Numbered from the stretch's first letter, positions 36,640-46,222 are shown. The stretch is 64,000 bases of DNA from Halomicrobium katesii DSM 19301 (GCF_000379085.1 NZ_KB905378.1:2175699-2239698); one strand, 5' to 3'. Notes: generated by a model not told the origin, from the sequence alone. Numbers and translations: made by a program.

Positions 36640-37881
36640 ATGTACTACGCCTACAAGTACCGTCTCAAGCCGTCCGACGCCCACCGAGAGGAGTTGGACC
36701 GACACCGCAATATTTGTAGGCAGCTGTACAACCACACGCTCTACCGCCTCAACGAGTACCAAGATGAACACGGTGAACTGCCGTCCATGACCACGCTTCG
36801 GTCGGAGCTCCCCGACCTCAAAAAGTGGTGGGACGACCTCAACGACGTGTATTCGAAGGTTCTCCAAACCGTCGTGGAACGCCTGTTTGACAACCTCAAA
36901 GGCCTCTCCAAGCTCAAGAAGAACGGCTACGGCGTTGGCCAACTCAAGTGGAAGCCGCCACGGGAGTTCCGCAGTTTCACGTACAGTCAGTCTGGTTTCA
37001 AGCTCGACAAGAAGGGCGGTCAGACTGTCCTGTCACTCTCGAAACTCGCGGACATACCGATTCGGCTTCACCGCGCCATCCCCAACGACGCCACGCTCAA
37101 GCAGGTCACAGTCAAGAAGGAACCGACGGGCGAGTGGTTCGCCACGTTCGGTGTCGAAATGGATCGTGAACCTCCCGAGCCACCTGAGAATCCCGAGAAG
37201 TGCGTCGGTATCGACGTGGGGATTTGCAAGTACGCTCACGACACCGACGGTACAGCAGTCGGGTCGCTCGACCTCACCGACGAACGCGAACGCTTGGAAC
37301 GTGAGCAACGGAAGCTCTCACAAAAACAACACGGGTCGAACAGCTACGAGAAGCAACGGCGGCGAGTCGCGAAGTATTACGCCGACCTCCGACGGAAGCG
37401 CCGCGACTTCCTGCATAAGTTGTCGAACTACTACGCTCGGGAGTACGACCTTGTGGCGGTCGAGGACCTGAATGTGAAGGGGATGATGGAGTCGCCGTCG
37501 AACAGCCGCAACACCGCCTCCGCCGCGTGGCGGACGTTCCTCTCGTTGCTCGAATACAAGTGTGAGCGCGAAGGGACGCACTTCGTGGCGGTCAACCCGA
37601 GAGGGACGACCAAGAAATGCGCGTCATGTGGCGTCTCGACGGAGAAGCCGTTGTGGGTCCGTGAACACTCCTGTCCCGCCTGCGGGTTCGAGGCGGACAG
37701 GGACGCGAACGCAGCGTGGAACATTCTTTCTCGCGGCCTCGAAAACGTAGGAGTGGGATACTTCGAATCAACGCCTGTGGAGACTGCGCTCCCTGTGGAT
37801 ACACATATATCTGCAAAGCGCGTCGTCGAATCAGGAAGCCCTACCCTCAAGGAGCGAACGGCGTCAGCCGTGTGCGAGTAG
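36640..37881 (+). CDS. tnpB: RNA-guided nuclease TnpB
   Basis: 413 residues. An N-terminal helix-turn-helix/wedge region (1-180), then a split RuvC: Asp192 (VGIDVGICKYA), Glu275 (LVAVEDLNVKG) and Asp353/Asp355 (EADRDANAAWN). A zinc finger has Cys327, Cys330, Cys345 and Cys348 (KCASCG, CPACG). All catalytic residues are present, so it looks intact. TnpB proteins use a right-end RNA (omegaRNA) to cut DNA beside a short motif, which helps retain the element, and are ancestors of Cas12. The stop codon is six bases before the cas2 stop codon on the other strand. Confidence 0.95.
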   Translation: MYYAYKYRLKPSDAHREELDRHRNICRQLYNHTLYRLNEYQDEHGELPSMTTLRSELPDLKKWWDDLNDVYSKVLQTVVERLFDNLKGLSKLKKNGYGVGQLKWKPPREFRSFTYSQSGFKLDKKGGQTVLSLSKLADIPIRLHRAIPNDATLKQVTVKKEPTGEWFATFGVEMDREPPEPPENPEKCVGIDVGICKYAHDTDGTAVGSLDLTDERERLEREQRKLSQKQHGSNSYEKQRRRVAKYYADLRRKRRDFLHKLSNYYAREYDLVAVEDLNVKGMMESPSNSRNTASAAWRTFLSLLEYKCEREGTHFVAVNPRGTTKKCASCGVSTEKPLWVREHSCPACGFEADRDANAAWNILSRGLENVGVGYFESTPVETALPVDTHISAKRVVESGSPTLKERTASAVCE

Positions 37882-37886
37882 GGTAG
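37841..37886 (+). ncRNA. Candidate omegaRNA 3' scaffold / IS right end
   Basis: CTACCCT (37841-37847) pairs with AGGGTAG (37880-37886), and inside it ACGGC (37858-37862) pairs with GCCGT (37867-37871). This overlaps the end of tnpB, as expected for the right-end RNA. The guide would then be read from the bases just right of ~37887, that is, the 3' end of cas2 on its non-coding strand. Confidence 0.6.
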
Positions 37887-37887
37887 T

Positions 37888-38151
37888 TCACAGGAACTGG
37901 TCGTCTGCGGCGGGATCGTCACCGAACACGCTTCGGTCGACCAGCTTCTCCGAGGAGATCTGGTAGATGATCGTCGACTCTCCGGGTTTGAGCAGGTCGT
38001 CGACGCCGGAGCGGATCTTTTCGAGATCGCCCTCGGTCACGTCTCCTTCAAGGACGGAGTTCTGGACGTGGGTGAGATACCGGCGGAGGAACTTCAGCAT
38101 CTTGTGTGTCCGGTCGGCTTCCATGTCGTAGACGACGACCACGTAGACCAC
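37888..38151 (-). CDS. cas2: CRISPR-associated endonuclease Cas2
   Basis: 87 residues from GTG 38151. MVYVVVVYDMEADRTHKML has the ferredoxin-like first strand and the Asp9 of the dimer interface. FLRRYLTHVQNSVLEGDVTE is the next conserved part. With Cas1 it forms the integrase that inserts new spacers at the leader. Last gene of the cas operon, three bases after cas1. The insertion element stops right beside its stop codon without disturbing it. Confidence 0.96.
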   Translation of the reverse strand: MVYVVVVYDMEADRTHKMLKFLRRYLTHVQNSVLEGDVTEGDLEKIRSGVDDLLKPGESTIIYQISSEKLVDRSVFGDDPAADDQFL

Positions 38152-38154
38152 GCG

Positions 38155-39147
38155 TCACCACCACCGTTGGAACGGGACGTACTCCTCGCCGGTCAGGAGA
38201 TGTTTTTTGAGCTTGTACGCCTCAACCCGGAGGAGATACTGATAGCTCACCTTCTTTCCCAGATCCGGGTGCTCGATCGTCTCGTCGAGCGTCTCTTCGT
38301 AGGCCTTCGAGTAGGTCTTCCGGCCGTGCTCGTTCAGCAGGCAGGCGTTCATCTCGGCCTCGAAATCGTCGCTGGTCAGCTGGCCGCGGTTGACGAGTCT
38401 GAAGATGACTCGATCCGCGAGCAACGGTTTGAACAGGTCGGCGATGTCCAGGGCCAGCGAGTACCGACGCTCGCCGGGCTCGTGGAGGAAGCTGACCGTG
38501 GGATCGAGTGCCGTCGCTCGGATGGCCGAGACGACGTTGGCGTAGACGAGCGAATTGCCGAAAGAGATGAGGCTGTTGACTTCGTTGTTCGGCGGATCGT
38601 ACTGGCGGCCGCCGAAGACGAACTCGTCGGGCAGGATCTCGTCGAAGGTCGAGTAGTACGCCTTTCGGGCGCGTGCTTCGACGCCCATCGTCTCGTCGAT
38701 CGTCTCCATCCTGTCGAGTGACGACCGGGCTTCGGTCAGTTCTGCCAGCACGTCCTCGAAGTCGTGTCCTCGGCCGTCGTAGTACGTGACGTTCGCACGC
38801 ATGTTGTGGATGCTGCCGTCGACGAACGCCTGAGCCAGTTCGAGCCGGTGGGCCGGATCGTCGTAGGCCCGGACCTGATCGACGAGTGTCTGTCCGGACG
38901 TTTGGCCCCGCTTGGGCATGATCGACCCGGCGTAGTGATCGTGCCAGCCGAAGACGTGGACCGCGACGCCTTCCTGATTGAGAAAGGAGACGAAGCGGGT
39001 GTTGTACTCGATCTGACCGTGGAGGAAGATCGCCTCGGCGTTCTCGACCGGGAGGTATTTTTTCTCGCCGTCGTCGGTGATGACCCGTACCGTGTCGTCG
39101 TGGCGTTCGATGCGTCCGTCGGAAAAGACGTGGTAGTTGTCGTTCAT
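38155..39147 (-). CDS. cas1: CRISPR-associated integrase Cas1 (type I-B)
   Basis: 330 residues from ATG 39147 (MNDNYHVFSDGRIERHDDT). The catalytic Glu lies in PPNNEVNSLISFGNSLVYA, the His in FLHEPGERRYSLALDIAD and the Asp just after it. The beta-rich N-terminal domain includes VHVFGWHDHYAGSIMPK. Complete. It starts two bases after the cas4 stop. Confidence 0.97.
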   Translation of the reverse strand: MNDNYHVFSDGRIERHDDTVRVITDDGEKKYLPVENAEAIFLHGQIEYNTRFVSFLNQEGVAVHVFGWHDHYAGSIMPKRGQTSGQTLVDQVRAYDDPAHRLELAQAFVDGSIHNMRANVTYYDGRGHDFEDVLAELTEARSSLDRMETIDETMGVEARARKAYYSTFDEILPDEFVFGGRQYDPPNNEVNSLISFGNSLVYANVVSAIRATALDPTVSFLHEPGERRYSLALDIADLFKPLLADRVIFRLVNRGQLTSDDFEAEMNACLLNEHGRKTYSKAYEETLDETIEHPDLGKKVSYQYLLRVEAYKLKKHLLTGEEYVPFQRWW

Positions 39148-39149
39148 GA

Positions 39150-39710
39150 TCAACAGCTCCAGCAGAAGTCGTGATAGGCACACGAGTCACAGACCGGCTT
39201 CTCCTCTGCCGGCGGCGGCGATTCGGCAGTGACGACCGCGCGAATCCCCTCGATCGCCGATTCGACTTCGGCGCTCGTTTCCGGCGTCAACTCGACGGTC
39301 TCGCGGCGCTTTTCCGTGGGATGTGCGAGCACGCCGGTCTTTTCGACGCCGGTGACCCGATCGAGGTACCAGAGGTAAAACAACAGCTGCAGCCGGGCCG
39401 GTTCGGTCATCGACGAGGAGGGTTTGACCTCCAGAATCTCGCCGCTGTCGAGCACGTCGATAGCGATGATACCGTCGACGCGAACGTCGCGGCGCTTGTC
39501 GGCGTACGCCGAGTCGTCCACGTCGCTCCCGCGGACGATCGCCGGTGTGTCGCGATCGATCTCCACGTCGCGGCTGAGAAACCACAGCTCGCGCTCACAG
39601 ACGACGTAGTACTGGAACATGACGCCAGTGAGCCGAAAGGGTAGTTCCGCACTCTCGTCTCTGGCGGCGGCGAGAAACCGGTCGACGGGGTCGCCAGAGG
39701 AGTCAGTCAT
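39150..39710 (-). CDS. cas4: CRISPR-associated exonuclease Cas4
   Basis: 186 residues. One Cys in the N-terminal YYVVCERELWF and a C-terminal cluster CDSCAYHDFCWSC form the iron-sulfur site. The RecB nuclease core is DGIIAIDVLDSGEILEVKPS followed by LQLLFYLWYLDR. It trims prespacers so that they carry the right PAM. Four-base overlap with cas3. Confidence 0.95.
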   Translation of the reverse strand: MTDSSGDPVDRFLAAARDESAELPFRLTGVMFQYYVVCERELWFLSRDVEIDRDTPAIVRGSDVDDSAYADKRRDVRVDGIIAIDVLDSGEILEVKPSSSMTEPARLQLLFYLWYLDRVTGVEKTGVLAHPTEKRRETVELTPETSAEVESAIEGIRAVVTAESPPPAEEKPVCDSCAYHDFCWSC

Positions 39711-42277
39711 AGGAATCGGTCGTCGACGCAGGGTTCGTCCACGGCGAGGCCCTTCGTCGCGTCGAAGTAGGAAGTGCCTCGCGCTCGCCTGAGCACACGG
39801 AGATCGGCATCGCCGAGCGGTTCGAGGTTTCGAACTGTTTCGGCCTCGGTCGAGTCTTGACTGTAGATCGGGAGCGAGACGGTGATATCTTTGGCCGCTT
39901 CGCGGTAGTCGCCGAACGCGTCGTAGTCAAATTCGTCGAGGGCGGCCACCATCGCATCGGCCAGTTCTCGATCGCCATCCGTTCGGCAGACGACCACGTC
40001 CACGCTCTCGCGCTGGCCGATCAGCGAGAGGTCCCCGAGCGCGTCGGCGTTGGCCTCGTCGACCCACTCGACGTACTCGGGGTCGCCGGGGTTACGGTCG
40101 GCGACGAGCCCGTAGTAGTGCTCGACGGCATCGCGAGTCATCGTCTGTTCGGCGACGGTTCCGTCGTCCGCACCGATCGCGTCGAGCGTCCTGGCGGTCA
40201 GTGAGATCGTACTGACGCCCTCGGAGTCGTAGACCGCCTGTGCCGGCGTCGTTGTCGTGCCCGCCGGTGGTGCGAGCCACCAGACAGTCACCGTTCCGAG
40301 GTCGCTCTCGAAGGACCGATTACACCGACCCGCCGCCTGGACGACGCTGTCGATCGGTGCGATGTCGCGGTACACCCGATCGAAGCTGATGTCGACGCCG
40401 GCCTCGATGAGCTGTGTCGACACCGCCACGAGCGGAACGTCGCGCTCGGTGAGGCGCTTTGTCGCCTCGATCAGCGCGAGTCGATCGCGCGGGCGCAGGC
40501 GAGTCGAGAGGTGGACGAGCGCCCGTTCGTTCGAACCGAGGGCCGATTCGACTCGTTCGACGAGAGCGTCCACGTCAGCCCCGTCTTCGAGCTCCAGTTC
40601 GAGACATCGGCCAACGTCGACGACCGCTTCGCGGTCCTCGATCGCGTCCGTGAGCGCAGTGGCGCTGTCGATGGTGTTACAGATCGCGAGTGTCGACTCG
40701 GATCTGCCGGTCTCGTCGAGGATCGTCCGGCCAGCGGCCTCGTAGTCCACTGTCGCGTCGGTGTCGTCGAACGCGAGCAGGGAGTCGTGAACGTCGTACT
40801 CGACCCGTTCGAAGTGGCCGAAGTATCGATCGACGTCGTCGACCAGTTCGAACGCATCGTCGAACAGGGCTTGCGACGCCGTCTCCTCGTCGGTCGCTCT
40901 CGGCTGGGTCGCCGTCATGGCGACGACCGTCGCGTCGTACTCCTCGGTGAGGATCGTCGCGATCCGCCGGACCAGCTTCCACCACTGCATCGGCAGTGCT
41001 TGGGGTTCGTCCAGCACGATCACGGAATCGTACAGCGCGGGTAGTTTCATCGACTGGCTGTTGCTCGGGCCGACGAGGCTCTCGAAGAGCTGGACGAACG
41101 TCGTGAGCGTCATCCCGGAGCGCCAGCTCTCGGCGACCATCTCCGCGAGCCGGGCGTACTCGTCGGGGTCCTCGTCTGGATCACCGAGCTTCGTCACCGT
41201 CTCTGCCAGGTGGTGGTGGATCGTCAACAGGTCGTCGCGAGCGTCGGTGTCGAACACGTCCGCGAGCTCGTCGGCCACCTGGTCGATGACGGAGGTAAAG
41301 GGCAGTGCGTAGACGACACGTTCGCCCTCGTCGCGGAGCGCCAGAGCGGCACTGAGGCCGGTCAGCGTCTTCCCCATGCCGGTCGGTAGTGTCAGCGTCG
41401 CGATCGACGCCTCCGAGTCGCGGAACCGTTCGACACCGCCGAGTACGTCGTCTCTCGCCTCGCCACGGAGCGTATCGAGCGCGGCGGCCTGACCGTCTTC
41501 GTCTGTGTCACTACCCAGATCGGCGATGTACTCCGAGAGGAGACGAGCGTCCGGTTCGGAGCCGTCGAGATCGTCGTTCTCGATACCGGCGGCCACCGTT
41601 TTGTCGGCAAACACCAGTCCGCTCCAGAGCTGGAGGAGCAACCCGTAGAACTCCTCGGACGGTGCCGAGCGGTCGCTGCCGAAGCCGAACAGAGAGACGT
41701 GTTCGTGGACGGTGTCGAACAGGGACTCGTCTTCGATGCTCTGAGCGAACTCCCCCCACGACCCGTTACCGTCGGTCGCGTCCGCGACGAACGACTGCGC
41801 GAACTGCCGGCGGTGGTCGTCGACGTTCCCGACCTGTTCGATCAGTATCCGCTGGCGCTCGTTGCTCGCCTCGCTCGTGTTCTCGAAACGCGAAACGCCG
41901 TCGACGTACTCCTCGACATCGGGGAGCCGGCCGTGGTGTTTCGCGAGGGCGACGAGGGCCGCGAGACAGTCCTCGCTGTCGTATCCCAGCCGGTCGAGGA
42001 CGTAGTACCCGAGGTAGGCACCCAGCAGGGAGTGGTTCGTCCGGTCACTGGCGTCGCGCTCGCCGACCACGTACGCCTGGAACCACGTCGTCGCCTTCCC
42101 GACGTCGTGACACCGGGCGACGACTCCCGTCATCTCGGGAAGCGGGTCGCCGCCGATCGTCGTTGCGTCCGCCGAGACGACGGATTCGGCCCGCCCGGCC
42201 ACGTCGTCGAGGTGATCGAGGAGTCGCGTCGCCTCGTCGCCGTCTGTGGCCGGATGAGAGATCGGCTCGGGACCCAT
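39707..42277 (-). CDS. cas3: CRISPR-associated helicase-nuclease Cas3
   Basis: 856 residues. N-terminal HD nuclease domain (VVARCHDVGKATTWFQAY and ALAKHHGRLPD), then SF2 helicase with Walker A TLPTGMGKTLTGLSA, DExx box VIVLDEPQALP, TATQP and the motif VI region SVVQAAGRCNR. HD and helicase are fused in the usual order, so it can both unwind and degrade targets marked by Cascade. Overlaps cas5 by one base. Confidence 0.97.
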   Translation of the reverse strand: MGPEPISHPATDGDEATRLLDHLDDVAGRAESVVSADATTIGGDPLPEMTGVVARCHDVGKATTWFQAYVVGERDASDRTNHSLLGAYLGYYVLDRLGYDSEDCLAALVALAKHHGRLPDVEEYVDGVSRFENTSEASNERQRILIEQVGNVDDHRRQFAQSFVADATDGNGSWGEFAQSIEDESLFDTVHEHVSLFGFGSDRSAPSEEFYGLLLQLWSGLVFADKTVAAGIENDDLDGSEPDARLLSEYIADLGSDTDEDGQAAALDTLRGEARDDVLGGVERFRDSEASIATLTLPTGMGKTLTGLSAALALRDEGERVVYALPFTSVIDQVADELADVFDTDARDDLLTIHHHLAETVTKLGDPDEDPDEYARLAEMVAESWRSGMTLTTFVQLFESLVGPSNSQSMKLPALYDSVIVLDEPQALPMQWWKLVRRIATILTEEYDATVVAMTATQPRATDEETASQALFDDAFELVDDVDRYFGHFERVEYDVHDSLLAFDDTDATVDYEAAGRTILDETGRSESTLAICNTIDSATALTDAIEDREAVVDVGRCLELELEDGADVDALVERVESALGSNERALVHLSTRLRPRDRLALIEATKRLTERDVPLVAVSTQLIEAGVDISFDRVYRDIAPIDSVVQAAGRCNRSFESDLGTVTVWWLAPPAGTTTTPAQAVYDSEGVSTISLTARTLDAIGADDGTVAEQTMTRDAVEHYYGLVADRNPGDPEYVEWVDEANADALGDLSLIGQRESVDVVVCRTDGDRELADAMVAALDEFDYDAFGDYREAAKDITVSLPIYSQDSTEAETVRNLEPLGDADLRVLRRARGTSYFDATKGLAVDEPCVDDRFL

Positions 42278-43065
42278 CAGGTGAACACCACGGCTCGGTC
42301 GTCGACCGAGTACGTCGACACGTCAGCGACTCTCAGCGAGCCACCGTCCGGATTGTAGGCGTAGGAGACGAACGCACTGGTCGTGCGCCCGCCGTCGTCA
42401 CGTTCCATGAACGCCGGTGTCTGCTCGATCTGGTACCGCGTCTCCGGATCGGGGACGATCGAGTCGACGGCCTCGGGGACGGTCGAGTCGATCGCGACCG
42501 TCTCACCGTCCGGTCCGTGCTCGATCGGAAACTCGCCGTGGTAGTCGATCGTCGCGAGGTGCTCCGAGAGACCGAGGCTCGGGACGTAGTACGACTCTCC
42601 CGATTCGAGTAGCGAGCGGAGCCGGTCGTACCGCTCGTCGTCGGCGAGCCACACGTCGATTCGATAGGCCGGCTCCACCAGGACCTCGTAGTTGTGCTGC
42701 TGGCGGGGCTTGGAGGGATCCGGGAGCTTGATCGAGAGCTTCCCGCGCGGGTTCAGCGACGCCATATGCTCGTCGGCCGTCGAGAGGGTGTTCATCGGGA
42801 GCTTCATCGTCCGCAGTTCGCTCGTCGGTTCGATGGCGACGAGCGACTCGCCCGGCGCGAACAGGTCGTAGTAGCCGTCGCGTTCGATCCCCAGCATCGC
42901 GGCGATCAGGCCGGCGACGGTGGTCCGGGGAATGACCCGATAGGTCTGTTTCACGATGTTGCCCTCGATGCGCCGGAAGTGCCCCCAGGGGCCGCTAACC
43001 GTAAACGACAGGCACGTCTCAGCGCCGTCGGGAAGCCCCGACGCAGTCGGTGCGTGCTCGGACAC
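42277..43065 (-). CDS. cas5: Cascade subunit Cas5b
   Basis: 262 residues. CLSFTVSGPWGHFRRIEGN is the Cas5 N-terminal RAMP motif and YRVIPRTTVAGLIAAMLGIE the following glycine-rich helix. It caps the 5' handle of the crRNA. Three bases after cas7. Confidence 0.95.
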   Translation of the reverse strand: MSEHAPTASGLPDGAETCLSFTVSGPWGHFRRIEGNIVKQTYRVIPRTTVAGLIAAMLGIERDGYYDLFAPGESLVAIEPTSELRTMKLPMNTLSTADEHMASLNPRGKLSIKLPDPSKPRQQHNYEVLVEPAYRIDVWLADDERYDRLRSLLESGESYYVPSLGLSEHLATIDYHGEFPIEHGPDGETVAIDSTVPEAVDSIVPDPETRYQIEQTPAFMERDDGGRTTSAFVSYAYNPDGGSLRVADVSTYSVDDRAVVFT

Positions 43066-43068
43066 GGA

Positions 43069-44124
43069 TCACTCCTCCGGCATCGTCGCCTTCGCGTCCT
43101 CGTACACGTCGATCTCGCGGACGGATTCGCTACCGACCCTCGATTCGAGGGCGTCGTAGAGGAACTCCGGACCGCCCGTCTCACCGTCGACGGAGAGTTC
43201 GAGGACGTCGCTGGCGACGACGTGGACGGTGTCGATCCGGTCGGACGCCCCGTCGAGTCGGTTGACGAGACTCGTCACGTCGATGCATACGTCTCGGACG
43301 TTGCGAATTTCCTCGACGGGAGCGGATTCCGAACTGTCGAGATCGATGTCCTGATCGAGCCCGCCGAGGTGGAAGCTCTCGTCGGCGTACTCGACTCTGA
43401 GGTAGAGCCGGGGCTCCTGTCCGACCTTGCTCCGGCTGATCGTCTGGTTCTTCAGCGCGCGCCAGCACAGCGTGTCCAGTCGCCGCACGTCCCGATCCGT
43501 CAGGAGCGTGCCTTCGGCTCCGTGTTCGTCGACGAGTCCGTGGAACCCGATAAAGGCGTACTGGATCCGGTGGTCGTCGAGATCGAACCCGCCCTGTGCC
43601 TTGTCGTCATCGGTCGCGATGACGCTTGTGAGGCTGTTGTACTCCTCGTTTTCCATGACTCGGTGGAGCGACTTGCCCGGCGAGAACTGGACGGGACCGG
43701 TGAAGTGATCCGGGAGGTGGTCGACCTTCTCATCGTCCATATCGATGCTCATCGTCGCGCCGAAGTAGCGAACGTCGGCGCTGTTTTCGAGGAACTGACC
43801 GAAGACGGCGTTTTCGATGTCGGCTTCGTCCACGTCGTCGAGGTCGATGTCCTTGAGACGGTCTTCGAGGAGGTCCTCGCGGGTCGCCTGATCGCCGTCG
43901 TCTTCCGTGACGTTGCGAATGTAGACGCCGTGACCGTCGTCCTGTAGCTGATCGCGGAGGTAGCGCTTGAGGCGAACGTCGGTGACGATCGCCTGATCGG
44001 TGTGGGGGTCGATCCGCGGCCGGTTCGCGCCGCTCAGCGGATTGCCGTTGGGGTTCGCGTCGACCGCGTCGTACGCGAAGACGATTTCGGACCTGTTCGA
44101 AACGGTGGGATAGTGTTCACTCAT
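43069..44124 (-). CDS. cas7: Cascade backbone subunit Cas7b (Csh2)
   Basis: 351 residues. SEIVFAYDAVDANPNGNPLS is the Cas7/Csh2 opening motif, with YFGATMSIDMD and TGPVQFSPGKSLHRV further on. Several copies line the crRNA. Overlaps cas8b by eight bases. Confidence 0.96.
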   Translation of the reverse strand: MSEHYPTVSNRSEIVFAYDAVDANPNGNPLSGANRPRIDPHTDQAIVTDVRLKRYLRDQLQDDGHGVYIRNVTEDDGDQATREDLLEDRLKDIDLDDVDEADIENAVFGQFLENSADVRYFGATMSIDMDDEKVDHLPDHFTGPVQFSPGKSLHRVMENEEYNSLTSVIATDDDKAQGGFDLDDHRIQYAFIGFHGLVDEHGAEGTLLTDRDVRRLDTLCWRALKNQTISRSKVGQEPRLYLRVEYADESFHLGGLDQDIDLDSSESAPVEEIRNVRDVCIDVTSLVNRLDGASDRIDTVHVVASDVLELSVDGETGGPEFLYDALESRVGSESVREIDVYEDAKATMPEE

Positions 44125-46222
44125 TGGTTTCTGGGGTTTCGTCGTCGGCAGCGTCGTACTCGTTAGTCGATCGGTCGTTCATGCCGTAGGTCAGTCCCAG
44201 GGCGTAGTAGAAGCGCAGATCGTCGGTGCTGATCTCCCAGTCCGACGGATCGCGTTCGGCCATGGTCTCGACGATGGCGTTCGTGACCTCCTTGTACATC
44301 GTCGAGTTAATGTTCGAGCCTTTCTTGGCCATCTCCCGGGAGTAGACCACGTCTTTGTCGATCACCTCCTGGGTGATGCGCTTGATCTTCGTCTTGGTCA
44401 TCGACTTGATCGGGTACTGGTCGATGACGGTCGTCGATCGATCGTGATACCCCTGCTGGTAGGTGCCGACCTGGCCGACGAGCGTGCCGAGCAGGAACGC
44501 GCCCTTCCGTTCGGGGTCGTCCAGTCCGTCCGTCTGTTCGATGAACGATTCGAGCTTCTCGGTGCGATCGAGGGCAGCAGTGCCGCCGTCGGTTCGCGCG
44601 TGTTCTGGTTCCATAGTGTCGTAATCGGGGCCGTCGATCAGCGTCGGTTCGGTCTCGCTGGCGTCCGTCGTCACGAGGCCGGCGTTTTCCAGCGCGCACA
44701 GCTGTGCGAACTGGGAGGCGATCAGGAGTTCTGGGACTTCGTCACCGTCACGGTCGAGCAGTCGCTCGACGTAGGCGCTGACCAGTTGGTTCCGCGGCAC
44801 TGGATCGCCGGCGAGGATCGAGACGTGAACGTCGATTCGCTCGTCGTCGACCGTCGCGTCGGTGTCCTCGTCGGTGAACGGGAAGGTGCCGTAGAGATAG
44901 GCCCCCGACGCGACCATCTCTCGAAACCGCTGGTAATTAGTGAGCGCCCACTCCTCGTGGGAGGGCATCGGCGGCGTTCGATCTCCGTTCCTGGCGTCGT
45001 CTTCGTCGAAGACCCAGCTGCCGGTCACGCGCTCGTGTCGCTGCCCGACCTCGGTCGGGTAGTGGATCCGACCGTTCAGCGTCTCGCCGTACACGTCGAA
45101 TCGGGACATCTGGTGTTTCATCACCGCCGCGACGTAGAAGCGTAGTCGCCCCTCGGACGCCGCCTCGTGGTCGCCGAACTCGTCGTAGAGCGCCTGAACC
45201 GGATTCATGTCGTCGTCCCGTGTGACTCTGTGGAGTGCCGCGTACAGATTGGCAGTCTCTTCGGGCGTCGGTCGCCCGAGGAAGTAGGGGAAGTAGTACA
45301 CGTCGGCGTTGAACGTCCGGTAGGAACAGGCGTCGAGGAACTCCTCGGCGTTCATCAGCGTGACCGCGCCGTCCTCGGAGATGGGGTGGCTCCGCCAGGC
45401 CTCGTCGGGATCCAGCCCCGGGAATTTCTCCATTTGCTTGCCCAGGAAGTAGTTGAGCGGATCCTCGGCGGTGCCGACGGTTCGCGTCCGTTCGCCGCTG
45501 ACGAGATCCGTCGCCTCGCCGGCAGAGTTCGTCGCCTGCCCCTTCGAGACGAGCTTCGAGAGCTTCCGCGCCCGCATCGCTTCGTCGAACACGGAAATCT
45601 GTCCCGGCCACTCGTACTCGCCGCCCTCCTCCCGGCGCACCTGTACCGTCAGAAGCGCCGTCGTCGAACCGCCGAGCTCGGTCTGGACGGCCTCTCGAAT
45701 CCTGTCGAGGGCGTTCTCGTTCTCGCCGACGGTCGCCAGTCCGCGGATCACGGCACCGTCGGGGTGGTCGTCTGCGACGCCCTGGACCACGTCGTCGGTC
45801 GCCCACTTGGTCAGCCGCTCGCAGGCGTACCGGGCCAGTTTCTCGGGATCGCTGTTGCGTCCGGAGCGGTGCGTGACGCTGTGGTCGATCCCCCGCGCCG
45901 CGTTGTACTTGCAGTGAGCGACCCGCTGTACCAGGTCGTCGGTGTACTGGGTCACGTCGACCGGCTTCTCCGCGTCGAGCGTCGGCCGCTCTCCGGACAG
46001 ATCGACGCGGACGGCGATCAGGCTCTCCTCTGTCCCGATCAGATCGTTGGCCTGATCGGGCGTCAGATAGGCCGCGTAGTCGCCGCCGCCGGCCGTCGCC
46101 AGCGTGTAGAGTCGCCCGTAGAGGTGCTGGATGTCTCGCAGCGACGAGATCGGTCGCTCGGGGAGCTCGTCTTCGAGCTTCTCGGGGGGATACTCATCGT
46201 AGAACTCGTCGGGATCAAGCAT
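44117..46222 (-). CDS. cas8b: Cascade large subunit Cas8b (Csh1), haloarchaeal type
   Basis: 701 residues. It starts MLDPDEFYDEYPPEKLEDEL. The central NADVYYFPYFLGRPTPEE and FYVAAVMKHQMSRFDVYG regions and position between cas6 and cas7 identify it as the I-B large subunit, which recognises the PAM and recruits Cas3. The helical C-terminus from about residue 537 could also be made separately as a small subunit from the in-frame ATG at 44614 (see findings). Eight-base overlaps with both neighbours. Confidence 0.92.
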   Translation of the reverse strand: MLDPDEFYDEYPPEKLEDELPERPISSLRDIQHLYGRLYTLATAGGGDYAAYLTPDQANDLIGTEESLIAVRVDLSGERPTLDAEKPVDVTQYTDDLVQRVAHCKYNAARGIDHSVTHRSGRNSDPEKLARYACERLTKWATDDVVQGVADDHPDGAVIRGLATVGENENALDRIREAVQTELGGSTTALLTVQVRREEGGEYEWPGQISVFDEAMRARKLSKLVSKGQATNSAGEATDLVSGERTRTVGTAEDPLNYFLGKQMEKFPGLDPDEAWRSHPISEDGAVTLMNAEEFLDACSYRTFNADVYYFPYFLGRPTPEETANLYAALHRVTRDDDMNPVQALYDEFGDHEAASEGRLRFYVAAVMKHQMSRFDVYGETLNGRIHYPTEVGQRHERVTGSWVFDEDDARNGDRTPPMPSHEEWALTNYQRFREMVASGAYLYGTFPFTDEDTDATVDDERIDVHVSILAGDPVPRNQLVSAYVERLLDRDGDEVPELLIASQFAQLCALENAGLVTTDASETEPTLIDGPDYDTMEPEHARTDGGTAALDRTEKLESFIEQTDGLDDPERKGAFLLGTLVGQVGTYQQGYHDRSTTVIDQYPIKSMTKTKIKRITQEVIDKDVVYSREMAKKGSNINSTMYKEVTNAIVETMAERDPSDWEISTDDLRFYYALGLTYGMNDRSTNEYDAADDETPETNE

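Larger units (their letters stand above)
36133..37887 (+). mobile_element. IS200/IS605 family insertion sequence
   Basis: Carries both tnpA (36234-36638) and tnpB (36640-37881) in the same direction. The right end is the hairpin at 37841-37886. The left end is uncertain: the boundary given is simply after the 36115-36132 hairpin, and it could lie anywhere from ~36010 to ~36200. Elements of this family move as single-stranded DNA and leave no target duplication, so the ends cannot be fixed without an empty-site comparison. It is inserted between the CRISPR leader and cas2. Confidence 0.85.

Noticed and set aside
36221-37471. Frames overlapping tnpA and tnpB in other registers
   Set aside because: The tnpA and tnpB frames contain every catalytic residue; the others are shadows.
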